Assembly: GCA_017620455.1 (NCBI GenBank)
Contig: JAFZQK010000009.1
Location: 1 to 41,225, forward strand
Direction of reading: 5' to 3'
DNA from: Clostridia bacterium
GTDB taxonomy: Bacteria; Bacillota_A; Clostridia; Christensenellales; Aristaeellaceae
Length of the DNA stretch: 41,225 bases
Each line of letters opens with the position of its first letter. Positions within the stretch are counted from its first letter, which is position 1. A model generated the notes under the pieces. It was not told where the DNA came from. It did not search any database and saw only the letters and a list, made by a program, of their open reading frames with translations. Shown here in pieces: positions 22,436 through 32,446 of this stretch. The position numbers and the translations under genes were made by a program.

Positions 22436-23557
22436 TTAGACGGTGCTGTCCTTCGCCACCACGATGGGATAGGACTTGGGGGCCATCAGCCGGGTGCCGG
22501 GCAGCACGGTGGTCTGCTTATCCAGAATGCAGTACTGCAGTTCCGCCCCGGACTGCACCAGGCCGTCCTGCATGATGATGGAATTGCGCACCACGGCGCC
22601 CTTTTCGATGTGGACGCCCCGGAACAGGATGGAGTTTTCCACGATGCCCTCCACCACGCAGCCGTCGGCCAGCAGGGAATTCTTCACCAGGGAGCCGGGC
22701 ATATGCCGGGTGGGCATTTCATCCCGCAGCTTGGTGAGCACCGGCTTGTCCGCGGGAAAGAAGCTGGCCCGCGTTTCCTGGTCCAGCAGTTCCATGGAGC
22801 AGTCGAAATAGCTCTGCACCGAATCGATCTGCCAGGCGCGGCCGGGATTTTCGAAGCCCATCACCTTCATTTCGCCGCCGTTGATGGAGTTCATCAGCAG
22901 GTTGCGGGTCAGATGGTACTGGCCCTGGGACACGGCTTCGTCCACCAGATGGATCAGCAGCTCCCGGCGGATGCACAGCGTTTCCAGATAGGTGCAGGGC
23001 AGGTGCGGGATGGTGGGGTCCACCTCCAGGGCGGTCACCCGTCCGTCCTCCTGCACCTGGATGTAGCGGCCCAGCCCGTTGCGGCGCGCGCCGGGATCCC
23101 GGGTGTACATAAGGGTCAGGTCCGCGCCGGATTCCTCGTGGAAGGCGGCCATCCGGTCAAACTGGGGATTGAAGAGGATGTGGGTGTCGGTGATCACCAC
23201 GTAGCGTTCCTTGCTGCGGCGCAGGTAATGCAGGTTGGCGTGCAGCGCGTCCAGGAAGCCGGAATAGACGCCCACGTTTTCCTTGGTCAGGAACGGGGGC
23301 AGGAACACCAGGCCCGCCCGCTTGCCGTGCAGGTTCCATTCGCGGCCGGAGCCCAGATGGTCCATCAGGCTGTTGTAATTCCGCTGGGCGATGACGCCGA
23401 TGTTGCGGATGCCGCCGTTCACCATGGCGGAAAGCGGGAAGTCGATCAGCCGGTAGCGCCCCAGCAGGGGAACGGCGGCCACGCAGCGCTGGGCGGTCAG
23501 CTCCTTGAGCTGCTCGTCCCTTTCGCCTGTATAAATGATACCCATTACATTTTTCAT
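22436..23557 (-). CDS. glgD: Glucose-1-phosphate adenylyltransferase subunit GlgD
   Basis: A 373-residue partner of GlgC. It starts MKNVMGIIYTGERDEQLKEL, where GlgC would have the LAGGQGSRL loop; the altered loop is normal for GlgD, which is thought to tune a GlgC/GlgD complex instead of acting alone. FPLSAMVNGGIRNIG, LYTRDPGARRNGLG-type centre and a C-terminal left-handed beta-helix (GCVVEGIVENSILFRGVHIEKG) are visible. It lies 15 nt after glgC and starts after GGGGGATGAG. The operon makes ADP-glucose for GlgA. Confidence 0.93.
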   Translation of the reverse strand: MKNVMGIIYTGERDEQLKELTAQRCVAAVPLLGRYRLIDFPLSAMVNGGIRNIGVIAQRNYNSLMDHLGSGREWNLHGKRAGLVFLPPFLTKENVGVYSGFLDALHANLHYLRRSKERYVVITDTHILFNPQFDRMAAFHEESGADLTLMYTRDPGARRNGLGRYIQVQEDGRVTALEVDPTIPHLPCTYLETLCIRRELLIHLVDEAVSQGQYHLTRNLLMNSINGGEMKVMGFENPGRAWQIDSVQSYFDCSMELLDQETRASFFPADKPVLTKLRDEMPTRHMPGSLVKNSLLADGCVVEGIVENSILFRGVHIEKGAVVRNSIIMQDGLVQSGAELQYCILDKQTTVLPGTRLMAPKSYPIVVAKDSTV

Positions 23558-23572
23558 GGTCTCATCCCCCTA

Positions 23573-24748
23573 TCAGCCTTCGCCAAATTGTTCGCCGGGC
23601 TTCACCTGGGCGCCTTCGGGCACCTGGGCGTCCTGGCCCACCACGGCGATGAGCCCTTCGTCGCCGCCGATCACGGCGCCGCGGCCCACCACGGCGTTCT
23701 CGGCCACGATGGCCCGCTTCACCAGCGCGCCGCTTTCGATGCGCGCGCCGGGCATGATGACGCTGTCGATCACCCGGGCGCCCTCCTCCACGATAGCGCC
23801 CGAGGACAGGATGGAATGGCGGATGGCGCCGCGGATCTCGCACCCCTCGGTCACCAGGCAGTTATCCACCTCCGCCGTGGCGGCGATGTGCTGGGGCAGC
23901 ATGCCCAGGTTCCGGGCGTACACGCGGAATTTCTTGTCGTGCAGGTCGATCTCCGGCTTTTCGGTGAGCAGGTCCATATTGGCTTCCCACAGGCTTTCGA
24001 TGGTGCCCACGTCCTTCCAGTAGCCGTTGAAGGAATAGGCGGTCATCACCTGGCCGTCCGCCAGCATGGCGGGGATGATGTTCTTGCCGAAGTCGTTGGA
24101 GGAATTGGGGTTCTTTTCATCCTCGATCAGGTATTTGCGCAGCTTTTCCCACGTGAATACGTACACGCCCATGGACGCGTTGTTGGATTTGGGATTCTTG
24201 GGCTTTTCCTCAAAGTCGATGATGTTGTCGTTGGCGTCGGTGTTCATGATGCCGAAGCGGCTGGCCTCGTCCCAGGGCACCTGGCGCACGGCGATGGTGG
24301 CGTCGGCATGGTGGCTTTCATGATGGGCCAGCATGGCGGCGTAATCCATCTTGTAAATGTGGTCGCCGCTGAGGATCAGCACGTAATCGGGATTGTACTG
24401 GGCGATGAAGGCCAGGTTCTGGTAAATGGCGTTGGCCGTGCCCTTGTACCATTCGCCCGTGGCCCCGGTCTGATACGGCGGCAGCACAAAAACGCCGCCG
24501 TCCACCAGGTCCAGGTCCCAGGGCGCGCCGCTGGCGATGTAGGCGTTCAGTTCCAAAGGCCGGTATTGAGTCAGCACGCCCACCACGTCCACCCCGGAAT
24601 TGGTGCAGTTGGACAGGGGGAAATCGATGATGCGGTACTTGCCGCCGAAGGGAACGGCGGGCTTGGCCACGTGCCGCGTCAGAATGCCCAGACGGCTGCC
24701 CTGGCCGCCGGCCAGCAGCATTGCCACACAGCGTTTTTTGCGAAGCAT
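23573..24748 (-). CDS. glgC: Glucose-1-phosphate adenylyltransferase
   Basis: A 391-residue ADP-glucose pyrophosphorylase: ATP + glucose 1-phosphate to ADP-glucose + PPi, the committed glycogen step. The nucleotide loop [12 protein letters not shown] is at residues 10-21, followed by [23 protein letters not shown]. The sugar-phosphate site is in the middle ([14 protein letters not shown]), and a beta-helix fills the last third. ATG at 24748 fits the usual N-terminus; a TTG nine bases earlier lies closer to GAGGAGG (3 nt) and is possible. It is first in glgC-glgD-glgA behind a consensus promoter with a short structured leader. Confidence 0.93.
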   Translation of the reverse strand: MLRKKRCVAMLLAGGQGSRLGILTRHVAKPAVPFGGKYRIIDFPLSNCTNSGVDVVGVLTQYRPLELNAYIASGAPWDLDLVDGGVFVLPPYQTGATGEWYKGTANAIYQNLAFIAQYNPDYVLILSGDHIYKMDYAAMLAHHESHHADATIAVRQVPWDEASRFGIMNTDANDNIIDFEEKPKNPKSNNASMGVYVFTWEKLRKYLIEDEKNPNSSNDFGKNIIPAMLADGQVMTAYSFNGYWKDVGTIESLWEANMDLLTEKPEIDLHDKKFRVYARNLGMLPQHIAATAEVDNCLVTEGCEIRGAIRHSILSSGAIVEEGARVIDSVIMPGARIESGALVKRAIVAENAVVGRGAVIGGDEGLIAVVGQDAQVPEGAQVKPGEQFGEG

Positions 24749-24828
24749 GTGAAACAAATCCTCCTCACGTCTATTTTTGGATTCCTATAGCGCGCGGCTT
24801 CCTCGCCCGCGCGGTATTCGCCACGTTG

Positions 24829-24857
24829 ATTTTACTTGATTTTGGAACTTACTTCAA
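24829..24857 (-). promoter_or_regulatory. Promoter of glgCDA
   Basis: Minus strand TTGAAG (24857-24852), 17-nt spacer, TAAAAT (24834-24829). The roughly 75-nt leader contains a GC-rich hairpin (about 24790-24814, CGCGCGG with CCGCGCG). Confidence 0.7.
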
Positions 24858-24985
24858 TGGAAAAATTAGGACCATTTTATCCATGCCGTTTCCGCCCCGC
24901 CGGCGCGGTATGCTCCGGCGCGTTCCTGCGCACAATAGGATGAAGCCGGCCGGACGCCGGATGAAAGCCGAAAACGGAGGAATCC

Positions 24986-27900
24986 ATGCGCAAACCGCCT
25001 TTTTTCCACACCGTTTCTTCCACCGCCTTTCTGCGGCCGGACCCGGACGTTCCCGCCCGGATCCGCAAGGCCGCCGCGGCGCTCCGCGCCCTGCCCCGGG
25101 AGGCGCTGACCCCGTCGGAGGCCTGGATCGAGGACAACGCGGCGCCCCTGCTGCGGGAATCTTCCGCCCGCATCCGGGAGGCCCGGCAGCTGCCGCCGCT
25201 GCCCGCTATGTCCGGCGTCCCCCGGGCGCTGCTGCTGGCCAGGAAGATCTGCGCCGCGGACGATGAGGAGATCGACGAGGGGCTGGTGCTGCGCACGGCC
25301 CGGGAAAACGCCGACGGCGCGGAATACCGCTGGGACGAAATGAACGCCCTGGGCTGCGCCTTGGCCGCGGCGCTGCTGGAACAGCTGGAGGAGCCCCTCA
25401 GCCGCTGCCTCGCCGCCCCGACGCTTCACCGGCGGGCGGAAAAATGGGCGGAGGATTTTTCCGCCGAAAAGCGGACGGATCTGCCGGAGGACGACGCGCT
25501 GCTTTTCCGGGTGCTGGATCACCTTTCTTCCCTGGAAAATCCGGACGCCGTGGCCCGGGCGGACGAGTATCTTTCCGCCCGGGGCGGCGCGGAGGAGCTG
25601 CTTCGCCTCTCCCGGGAACGCCGCGGCGAAGAAGGCCAGCGGACCGGGCGGACGGTGCGGCGATTGCTGGCGCTGCCCCGGCTGCCGGTGGACCGCCTGG
25701 CCCAGCGGCTCTGCCCCGCCGCCCGCCTCCTGCGCCGGGAAACCACCTTCCGCCGCATGGACGACGACGGCCGGGCGCTGTATCTGCTCGCAGTCCGCCG
25801 GATCGCCGGGCGCTGCCGCGTGCCCGACAGCGAAGCGGCCGCCGCCGCCCTGCGCCTGGCCCGGGAGGGGGAAGGAGCGGCGGGCGAAGCGGGGTATTAT
25901 CTCCTCCGGCGGCCCGATCTGCTCATGAACGCCCTGGGGAAAAAGCGCCGCCGCCTGTCCGTCCGCAGCAGGCAGCGGCTGTTCCTGCTGCCGCTTTATC
26001 TTGGCGCCGGGCTGTCCGCGGCGCTTCTGTACGCGTCGGGCGTCCCCCTGTGGGCGGTGCCCGCTGGGACGCTGTGCGCCTCGGAGCTGATCCGGCTTCT
26101 TTATTTCCGCCTGCTGCGGCGGTTTTTTCCCGCCCGGCCGCTGCCCCGGCTGCGGGTGGAGCATCTGACGGAGGAAAGGCGCACCCTGGCGGTGGTGCCC
26201 ACGCTGCTCACCTCCCCCCGCCAGGCCCTGCGGGCGGCCCATCATCTGGCCGTGCTGCACTGCGCCGATCCGGAAATGGACTGTCTCCTGCTTTCGGATT
26301 TCGCCGACAGCCCCCGGGAAACGGAGCCGGAGGACGAGGGCGTCCTTTCCGCGCTCCGGGAATCCATATCCGCCCTGAACGAGCGCTTCGGCGGCGGTTT
26401 TCTTTGCCTGCACCGCGCCCGGCAGTGGGACGCGCAGCAGCAGCGCTTCACCGGCCGGGAGCGCAAGCGCGGGGCGCTGGAAAGCCTGAACAGGCTGCTC
26501 GTCGGCCGGGAGCAGGAGGACCGTTTCCTGTACGCCTCCTGCCCGCCGGACACGCTGAAAGACCGCTACGCCTACGTGATCACCCTGGACGCGGACACCT
26601 TCCTGCCCCCCGGTGCGGCCAGGCAGCTGGCGGGGGCGATGGAGCACCCCCTGCAGAAGGGCCGCGTGGCGGTGATCCAGCCCCGGATGGAGACCGCGCC
26701 GGACCGGGTGAAGACCCGGACGCAAAAATGGCTGGGCGGCCGGGGCGGAACGGACCCCTACCACCTGGCGGTGCAGGACGTATACCAGGACGTAATGGAC
26801 GCGGGTTCCTTCGTGGGCAAGGGCATTTACGCCCCCCGGCTGTGGCTGGAGCGGCTGGAAGGCCGGCTGCCCCCGGGCCGGCTGCTGAGCCACGATCTGA
26901 TCGAGGGCGAGATCGCCGGATGCGCCCTGGCGGAGGACATCGCGCTGTTCGACGGCCATCCCGCCCGCCTGGCCGGATGGCAGAAGCGCCTGGAAAGATG
27001 GACCCGGGGAGACTGGCAGCTGCTTCCTTTCCTCCGGGACCGGCGTCTGTCGCTCCTCTCCCGGCACAAGATCTGGGACAATCTGCGTTTTTCCCTGGTG
27101 CCCGCATCCAGGCTCGCGCTGCTGGCGCTGGGGGCGGCGCGCCTGCCGCTGCTGATCCCGCTGGCCCTGCCCTGGCCGGCCGCGGGCATGGCGGCCCGGC
27201 TGCTGCCCCTGCCGGTAAAGGCGGCGTGCTGCCTGGGCGGGGCGGCCCGGGCGCTGTACCGCCAGTTTATCAGCCACCGGCGTCTGCTCAGCTGGGTCAC
27301 CGCCGATCAGGGGGAGGAAAGCCATTCCCCCGCCCTGTCCGCGCTGTTCGCCCAGGCGCTGGCCGGCACGGGGCTGGCTGCCCTGTCCCTGCTGCCCGGC
27401 GGTTTCCCGCCCGCGGCGGCGCTGGGCGTCGCCTGGGCCGCGGGGGCGCTGCTGATCCCCTGGCTGGACGGCCCCGCCGACGCGCCCCGCCCCATGACCG
27501 CAGCGCAGAAGGCGGAGGCCCGCGCCCTGGCCCGGGACACCTGGGCGTTTTTTGCCGATACCGTGGACGAAAGCACCTGTTTCCTTCCCCCGGACAACCA
27601 TCAGACGGACCCGGACCGGGGCCTTGCCATGCGCACCTCCCCCACCAACATCGGGTTATACCTTCTTTCCTGCTGCGCCGCCAGGGAATTGGGGCTGATC
27701 ACGGCCAAGGAAACGGCCCGTCGCCTGTCCGATTCCCTGGATACTCTGGAGCGCATGGAAAAATGGCGGGGCCATCTCTATAACTGGTACGATCTGAGCG
27801 ATCTTTCCCCCCTGTCCCCCGCCTTCGTTTCCTCGGTGGATTCGGGCAATCTGGCCGGCTGCCTGCTTTGCTGCGCCCAGCTCTGCCGCAGCCATCTGAA

Positions 27901-30900
27901 GGAAACGCCAGGGGGCGCCGCCCTGCCCGCCCGGCTGGACGCCCTGGCCCGGGGGATGGACCTGCGCGCCCTGTACGACCGCAGGGCGGAGCTGTTCTTC
28001 ATCGGCTGGAACGTGCGGGAGGGCAAGCCTACCCCGGAGCACTACGACCTGCTGGCCAGCGAAGCCCGGCTGCTGTCCTTTCTGGCGGTGTGCCGGGGCG
28101 CGTGCCCTCTGCGGCACTGGCGGCGGCTGAACCGCTCGGCGGTCCGGGCGGGCGGCGGCGCGGCGCTGCTCTCCTGGGGCGGCACCATGTTTGAATACCT
28201 GATGCCCGCGCTGCTTCTGCCCCTGATCCCCGGCACGCTGCTGGGGGAAGGCTGCAGAAACGCGGTGAAGGCCCAGATCCTCGCGGCGGGGAACAGGCCT
28301 TTCGGCGTCAGCGAAAGCGGCTGTTACGCCTTTGATCCGTCCATGAATTACCAGTACCGCGCCTTCGGGCTGCCGCTGCTGGCCCTGTCCCCGGATACGG
28401 CGGGGACGGTGGTGGCCCCCTATGCGTCCGTGCTGGCCCTGCCCTTCTTCCCCCGGACCGCCGGGGAAAACCTGACGCGCATGCGCCGCCTGGGCTGGGC
28501 GGACGGGCACGGCTTCTTCGAGGCGGCGGATTACGCCCCGGGCCGGGTGGAAGGCGCGCCGCACATCGTAAAAAGCCACATGGCCCACCATCAGGGCATG
28601 ATCCTGTGCGCGCTGTGCAACGCCCTTTCGGAAAACGCCCTGGTGCGCGCCTTCATGACGCCGCCGGAGCACCGGGCCTTCACCTGGCTGCTGTGGGAAC
28701 GTCCGCCCCGGCGCGCGCTCCGGCGGCCGCCGCTGCCCCCCGCCCGCCGGGAAGCCAAAGATCCCGGCTGCCTGCGCCGCGCCGCCCGGCTGGGGCTGCC
28801 CCCGGACGCCCAGGCCCTCTGCGGGAAAAGCACCGCCTGGGTGATCGCCGGCAACGGCCAGGGGTTCCTGAAAACCGGGGACTGCATGATTACCCGTTTC
28901 GATCCCGAAGCCAACGCCCAGACCGGTCCCCAGTTCTATCTTCGGGATGCCCGGACCGGCCGGACGGATCGCCTGAACGCAGGAGCACAGGCGTATTTCG
29001 ACGCGGGCTGCGCGCACTTTGAAAAGGAAGCGGCCGGCCTGAAGGCTTTCCTCACCTGCTGCGTGGACCCCCTCACCGGCATGGCCGTATCCGCCCTGCG
29101 GCTGGAAAACCCGGGGACGATGCCCCGGGAAGCGGAGGCCGTTTCCTTCCTGGAAATCGCCCTGAGCTCCCGGCGGGACGACGATGCCCACCCCGCCTTC
29201 CGGGATCTGAGCGTGCGCGTTTCCCCCTTCGGAAAAAAGGGCCTGTGCGCCCGCCGTCTGCCCCGGAACGCAGCGGAAAAGGAGCTTCCCGCGGTTTATC
29301 ACGCCGCCGCGGGGGACGTTTCCCTGCTTGCCTGCCAGGGGGACCGGCATTTGTTTCTCGGCCCCCTGGGCAGTTATGCCGACCCGGCGCAGCTGCACGC
29401 GGCCCCGGACGCTTCCTCCCTCCGTCTCGGGGACGTGACCGCCCCCTGCCTGTCCCTCCGGGCGTCGGTGCGGCTGCCCGCCGGCGGAGAAGCCACGGTA
29501 TACTTCCTCACACTGCCCTCCGCGCAAGCGCCGGAGGATAGCCTGTTCACGCCCGCCCGGGCCCGGGCCGCCTTTTCCCTGGCCACGGTGCAGTCCCGGA
29601 TGGTCCTGCGCGCCTGCGGCATCGACGGCCGGGCGCTCAGCCTGTACCAGCAGATGCTGGGGGCGGCGCTGTTCACGGGTCAGCCGCACCAGGCCCGCCG
29701 CACCCCTGCGGGCCGGGACGCCCTGTGGCGGCTGGGAGTCTCCGGCGATCTCCCGACGGTCCTTCTGCGGATTTCCCCCCGGCCCGATCTGCCCCTGATC
29801 CGCCACGCCCTGCGCGCCCACGGCTGGATGCGCATGCAGGGGATCCGGACGGATCTGATCCTGTTCTGCCCGAAGGAGGAGGACTATCGCCGCCCCTGCC
29901 GGGACGCTGCGGAAACGCTGCTTGCCGCGTCCGGCGAACGGGGACTGCGGGGGCAGGCCGGCGGGGTGCACGTCGTATCCGGAAGCGAAGCGGACATGGA
30001 CGCCGCGGAGAGCCTGGCCCGGCTTTCCCTGCGCTGCGGGCTTTCCCTGCGGGATCAGCTCTCCGCCCTGCGCTGCCCGCCCGTGCCCGCGTCCCTCCTG
30101 CGCCTTTCCCTGCCTCAGCCCGCCCCCGCGCCGCGGCTTGCCGCGTTCAATTCCTTCGGCGGCTTTGCCCCGGAGGGCGCGTACTGGGTGGTGTCTCCGC
30201 CGCCCGTTCCCTGGCACAACATCCTGTGCGGGGAGCATTTCGGCACCCTGGTCTGCGACCGGGGCATCCTGGGCTCCTGGCGGGACAGCAGCCGCCTGGA
30301 CCGGGTGACCCGCTGGTGTTCCGATCCCTTCCTGGCCCCCGCCAGCGAGGAATGCTACCTGATCGACGGCAGCGGCCGCGCCTGGATACTGACCGCCGGG
30401 GCCTGCGTCCACGCCCCGGGCGTCACCGAATACCGCGCCTGCCTGGACGGGGCGGACGCCGTGCTGACCGTGTTTTCCCACCGGCAGCGTGCCTGCGGGG
30501 TCCGGGCGCTGACGCTCCGGGCCGAAGCGGGCGGCGTATACCGCCTTTGCTGGCTGGTGCGCTTTTCCCCGGGGGACGGAGAAGCCGATATTCCCTGCCG
30601 CGGGGACGGGGAATGGGCCTTCGCCCGGGGAGAAAAAGGCGTGTGCTGGGCGGCGATGGAAGGGGCGCAGGCGGAAAGCTGCGCCGCCGCCGCGATCCGG
30701 CCGGAGGGGGAGCGCCTGCCCCGCGTCCTTTCCCATCCCCTGGGGCCGGGCAGCGCCGCGCTGCTGACCCGGGAAATCGCCCTGCCGCCCCGCCAGTCCC
30801 GGCGCTTCACCCTGGCCCTGGGCTGCGCCGGAAGCGAACAGGCGGCCCGGGAGGACTTTGCCGCGCTGCTCAGCGAAGGCGCCGCGGAGGCGGAGCGAAG

Positions 30901-32374
30901 TGTCCGGGCCCTGTGGAGCATGCGGCTCTCCGCCCTCCGGCTGTTTTCCGAAAACGAACGGCTGGAAAGGATGATGAACCTGTGGCTGCCTTATCAGGTG
31001 CGCGCTTCCCGCCTCATGGCCCGGATGGGGCCGTATCAGCCCGGCGGCGCGGTGGGCTTCCGGGATCAGCTGCAGGATCTGCTTGCCCTGCTTTTTACCG
31101 AGCCGGAAGCGGCCCGGGCCCACATCCTTCTCTGCGCCGCCCATCAGTTCCCGGAGGGGGACGTGCAGCACTGGTGGCACGCCCCCGCCCGGGGCGTCCG
31201 CACCCGGGTGAGCGACGATAAGCTGTTTCTTCCCTTCCTCACCGCCCGCTACGTGTCCGTCACCGGGGATGAAGAGATCCTGAACGAGGAGATCCCCTAT
31301 CTGAACGCCTCGCCGCTGCGGGAAACGGAAGCGGACCGCTACGAAAGCCCGCCGTCCACCGCTTTCACGGAAACGCTGCTGGCCCACTGCCTCCGAGCCG
31401 TGGATTCCGTAAAGCTTGGCGCCCACGGGCTTCCCCTCATGGGCGGCGGCGACTGGAACGACGCCATGAACGCCGTGGGCGGCAGCCGGGGGGAAAGCGT
31501 GTGGCTCTGCTTCTTCCTGTGCCTTACGCTGCGGGAATTCGCGCCCCTCTGCCCGGAGGAAGCGCGTAAGCGGCTGGACGCCCTGCGTCTTCGCCTTCTC
31601 TCCGCGGCGGACGCGGCCTGGACCGGGCAGTGGTACCTGCGGGCCTGGCGCTCCGACGGGCGTCCCCTCGCCGGCCCGGACACCGATCCGCCCCGGATCG
31701 ACCTGATCACCCAGTGCTTCGCCGTCCTTTCCGGCGCGCCCCGGAACAAGGCCCGGGACGCCCTGCGCCGGGCGGTGGAAAGGCTGTACGACCGGGAAAA
31801 CGGCATCGTGAAGCTGTTGGACCCGCCCTTTTCCCCGGAGGAGGAGGCGGGCTACATCGGCGCATACCTGCCGGGCGTCCGGGAAAACGGCGGCCAATAC
31901 ACCCACGCCGCGGTCTGGCTGATCCCGGCGCTGTGCCAGATCGGGGACTGCGCCCTGGCCTGGGAGATCCTCTCCGCCCTGCTGCCGGAATCCCACGCCG
32001 ACACGCGGGAAAAGGCCCTCGTCTACCGGGCGGAGCCCTACGTGCTGGCGGGGGACGTGTACGCCGGGGAAAACCCGGGCCGCGGGGGCTGGACCTGGTA
32101 CACCGGCAGCGCCGCGTGGCTGTACTGGTGCGTGCTCACGGCCCTGCTGGGCTTTGAAAAGCGGGGCGACCGGGCCCGGCTGCGCCCCTGCCCCGCCCCG
32201 GAGGGCGAAGAATACACGGTCACGTACCGCTTCGGCAGCGCCCTGTATCATTTCACCGCCGCCCGGGACGCGGTATTCCCCACCCTGGACGGGGTGCGGC
32301 TGGAGGACGGCTGGGCGCCCCTCCGGTCCGACGGGCGCACCCACGAAGCCCGCTATCCCCTCCGCCGCCCGTAA
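24986..32374 (+). CDS. Cyclic beta-1,2-glucan synthase-type protein (GT84-glycoamylase-GH94)
   Basis: A 2462-residue membrane protein with the layout of NdvB/Cgs. An N-terminal cytoplasmic part and a membrane segment pair lie around residues 331-375. The glycosyltransferase 84 domain follows, with LDAD at 535-537 and ERWTRGDWQ near 670. Further membrane helices lie near 703-765 and 786-832. A glycoamylase-like domain (SPTNIGLYLLS, FGVSESGCYAFD, VVAPYASV) covers about 856-1205. Two beta-sandwich stretches follow, then a GH94 phosphorylase-like catalytic domain from about 1989 with GGGDWNDAMN (Asp2156, Asp2159) and VYRAEPYVLAGDVY near the end. It probably polymerises UDP-glucose to beta-1,2-glucan and trims or cyclises it. 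GGAGG precedes the ATG by 5 nt. It is divergent from glgCDA. Linear product is possible; residues deciding cyclisation are not clear. Confidence 0.88.
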   Translation: MRKPPFFHTVSSTAFLRPDPDVPARIRKAAAALRALPREALTPSEAWIEDNAAPLLRESSARIREARQLPPLPAMSGVPRALLLARKICAADDEEIDEGLVLRTARENADGAEYRWDEMNALGCALAAALLEQLEEPLSRCLAAPTLHRRAEKWAEDFSAEKRTDLPEDDALLFRVLDHLSSLENPDAVARADEYLSARGGAEELLRLSRERRGEEGQRTGRTVRRLLALPRLPVDRLAQRLCPAARLLRRETTFRRMDDDGRALYLLAVRRIAGRCRVPDSEAAAAALRLAREGEGAAGEAGYYLLRRPDLLMNALGKKRRRLSVRSRQRLFLLPLYLGAGLSAALLYASGVPLWAVPAGTLCASELIRLLYFRLLRRFFPARPLPRLRVEHLTEERRTLAVVPTLLTSPRQALRAAHHLAVLHCADPEMDCLLLSDFADSPRETEPEDEGVLSALRESISALNERFGGGFLCLHRARQWDAQQQRFTGRERKRGALESLNRLLVGREQEDRFLYASCPPDTLKDRYAYVITLDADTFLPPGAARQLAGAMEHPLQKGRVAVIQPRMETAPDRVKTRTQKWLGGRGGTDPYHLAVQDVYQDVMDAGSFVGKGIYAPRLWLERLEGRLPPGRLLSHDLIEGEIAGCALAEDIALFDGHPARLAGWQKRLERWTRGDWQLLPFLRDRRLSLLSRHKIWDNLRFSLVPASRLALLALGAARLPLLIPLALPWPAAGMAARLLPLPVKAACCLGGAARALYRQFISHRRLLSWVTADQGEESHSPALSALFAQALAGTGLAALSLLPGGFPPAAALGVAWAAGALLIPWLDGPADAPRPMTAAQKAEARALARDTWAFFADTVDESTCFLPPDNHQTDPDRGLAMRTSPTNIGLYLLSCCAARELGLITAKETARRLSDSLDTLERMEKWRGHLYNWYDLSDLSPLSPAFVSSVDSGNLAGCLLCCAQLCRSHLKETPGGAALPARLDALARGMDLRALYDRRAELFFIGWNVREGKPTPEHYDLLASEARLLSFLAVCRGACPLRHWRRLNRSAVRAGGGAALLSWGGTMFEYLMPALLLPLIPGTLLGEGCRNAVKAQILAAGNRPFGVSESGCYAFDPSMNYQYRAFGLPLLALSPDTAGTVVAPYASVLALPFFPRTAGENLTRMRRLGWADGHGFFEAADYAPGRVEGAPHIVKSHMAHHQGMILCALCNALSENALVRAFMTPPEHRAFTWLLWERPPRRALRRPPLPPARREAKDPGCLRRAARLGLPPDAQALCGKSTAWVIAGNGQGFLKTGDCMITRFDPEANAQTGPQFYLRDARTGRTDRLNAGAQAYFDAGCAHFEKEAAGLKAFLTCCVDPLTGMAVSALRLENPGTMPREAEAVSFLEIALSSRRDDDAHPAFRDLSVRVSPFGKKGLCARRLPRNAAEKELPAVYHAAAGDVSLLACQGDRHLFLGPLGSYADPAQLHAAPDASSLRLGDVTAPCLSLRASVRLPAGGEATVYFLTLPSAQAPEDSLFTPARARAAFSLATVQSRMVLRACGIDGRALSLYQQMLGAALFTGQPHQARRTPAGRDALWRLGVSGDLPTVLLRISPRPDLPLIRHALRAHGWMRMQGIRTDLILFCPKEEDYRRPCRDAAETLLAASGERGLRGQAGGVHVVSGSEADMDAAESLARLSLRCGLSLRDQLSALRCPPVPASLLRLSLPQPAPAPRLAAFNSFGGFAPEGAYWVVSPPPVPWHNILCGEHFGTLVCDRGILGSWRDSSRLDRVTRWCSDPFLAPASEECYLIDGSGRAWILTAGACVHAPGVTEYRACLDGADAVLTVFSHRQRACGVRALTLRAEAGGVYRLCWLVRFSPGDGEADIPCRGDGEWAFARGEKGVCWAAMEGAQAESCAAAAIRPEGERLPRVLSHPLGPGSAALLTREIALPPRQSRRFTLALGCAGSEQAAREDFAALLSEGAAEAERSVRALWSMRLSALRLFSENERLERMMNLWLPYQVRASRLMARMGPYQPGGAVGFRDQLQDLLALLFTEPEAARAHILLCAAHQFPEGDVQHWWHAPARGVRTRVSDDKLFLPFLTARYVSVTGDEEILNEEIPYLNASPLRETEADRYESPPSTAFTETLLAHCLRAVDSVKLGAHGLPLMGGGDWNDAMNAVGGSRGESVWLCFFLCLTLREFAPLCPEEARKRLDALRLRLLSAADAAWTGQWYLRAWRSDGRPLAGPDTDPPRIDLITQCFAVLSGAPRNKARDALRRAVERLYDRENGIVKLLDPPFSPEEEAGYIGAYLPGVRENGGQYTHAAVWLIPALCQIGDCALAWEILSALLPESHADTREKALVYRAEPYVLAGDVYAGENPGRGGWTWYTGSAAWLYWCVLTALLGFEKRGDRARLRPCPAPEGEEYTVTYRFGSALYHFTAARDAVFPTLDGVRLEDGWAPLRSDGRTHEARYPLRRP

Positions 32375-32380
32375 AAACCG

Positions 32381-32409
32381 TTGACGGACCGCCGCGGATT
32401 TGCTATCAT
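32381..32409 (+). promoter_or_regulatory. Promoter of the aldo/keto reductase-ECF unit
   Basis: TTGACG (32381-32386), 17-nt spacer, TATCAT (32404-32409). It begins just after the glucan synthase stop codon and overlaps an in-frame TTG, so the reductase must start later, at 32447. Confidence 0.7.
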
Positions 32410-32446
32410 GATCCCGAGGGGCATACCTGAGCATACGGAGGCGCAT

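Noticed and set aside
20669..24790. Plus-strand ORF of 1373 codons across the glycogen operon
   Set aside because: Antisense to glgC, glgD and glgA, which show clear family motifs; composition is shadow-like.
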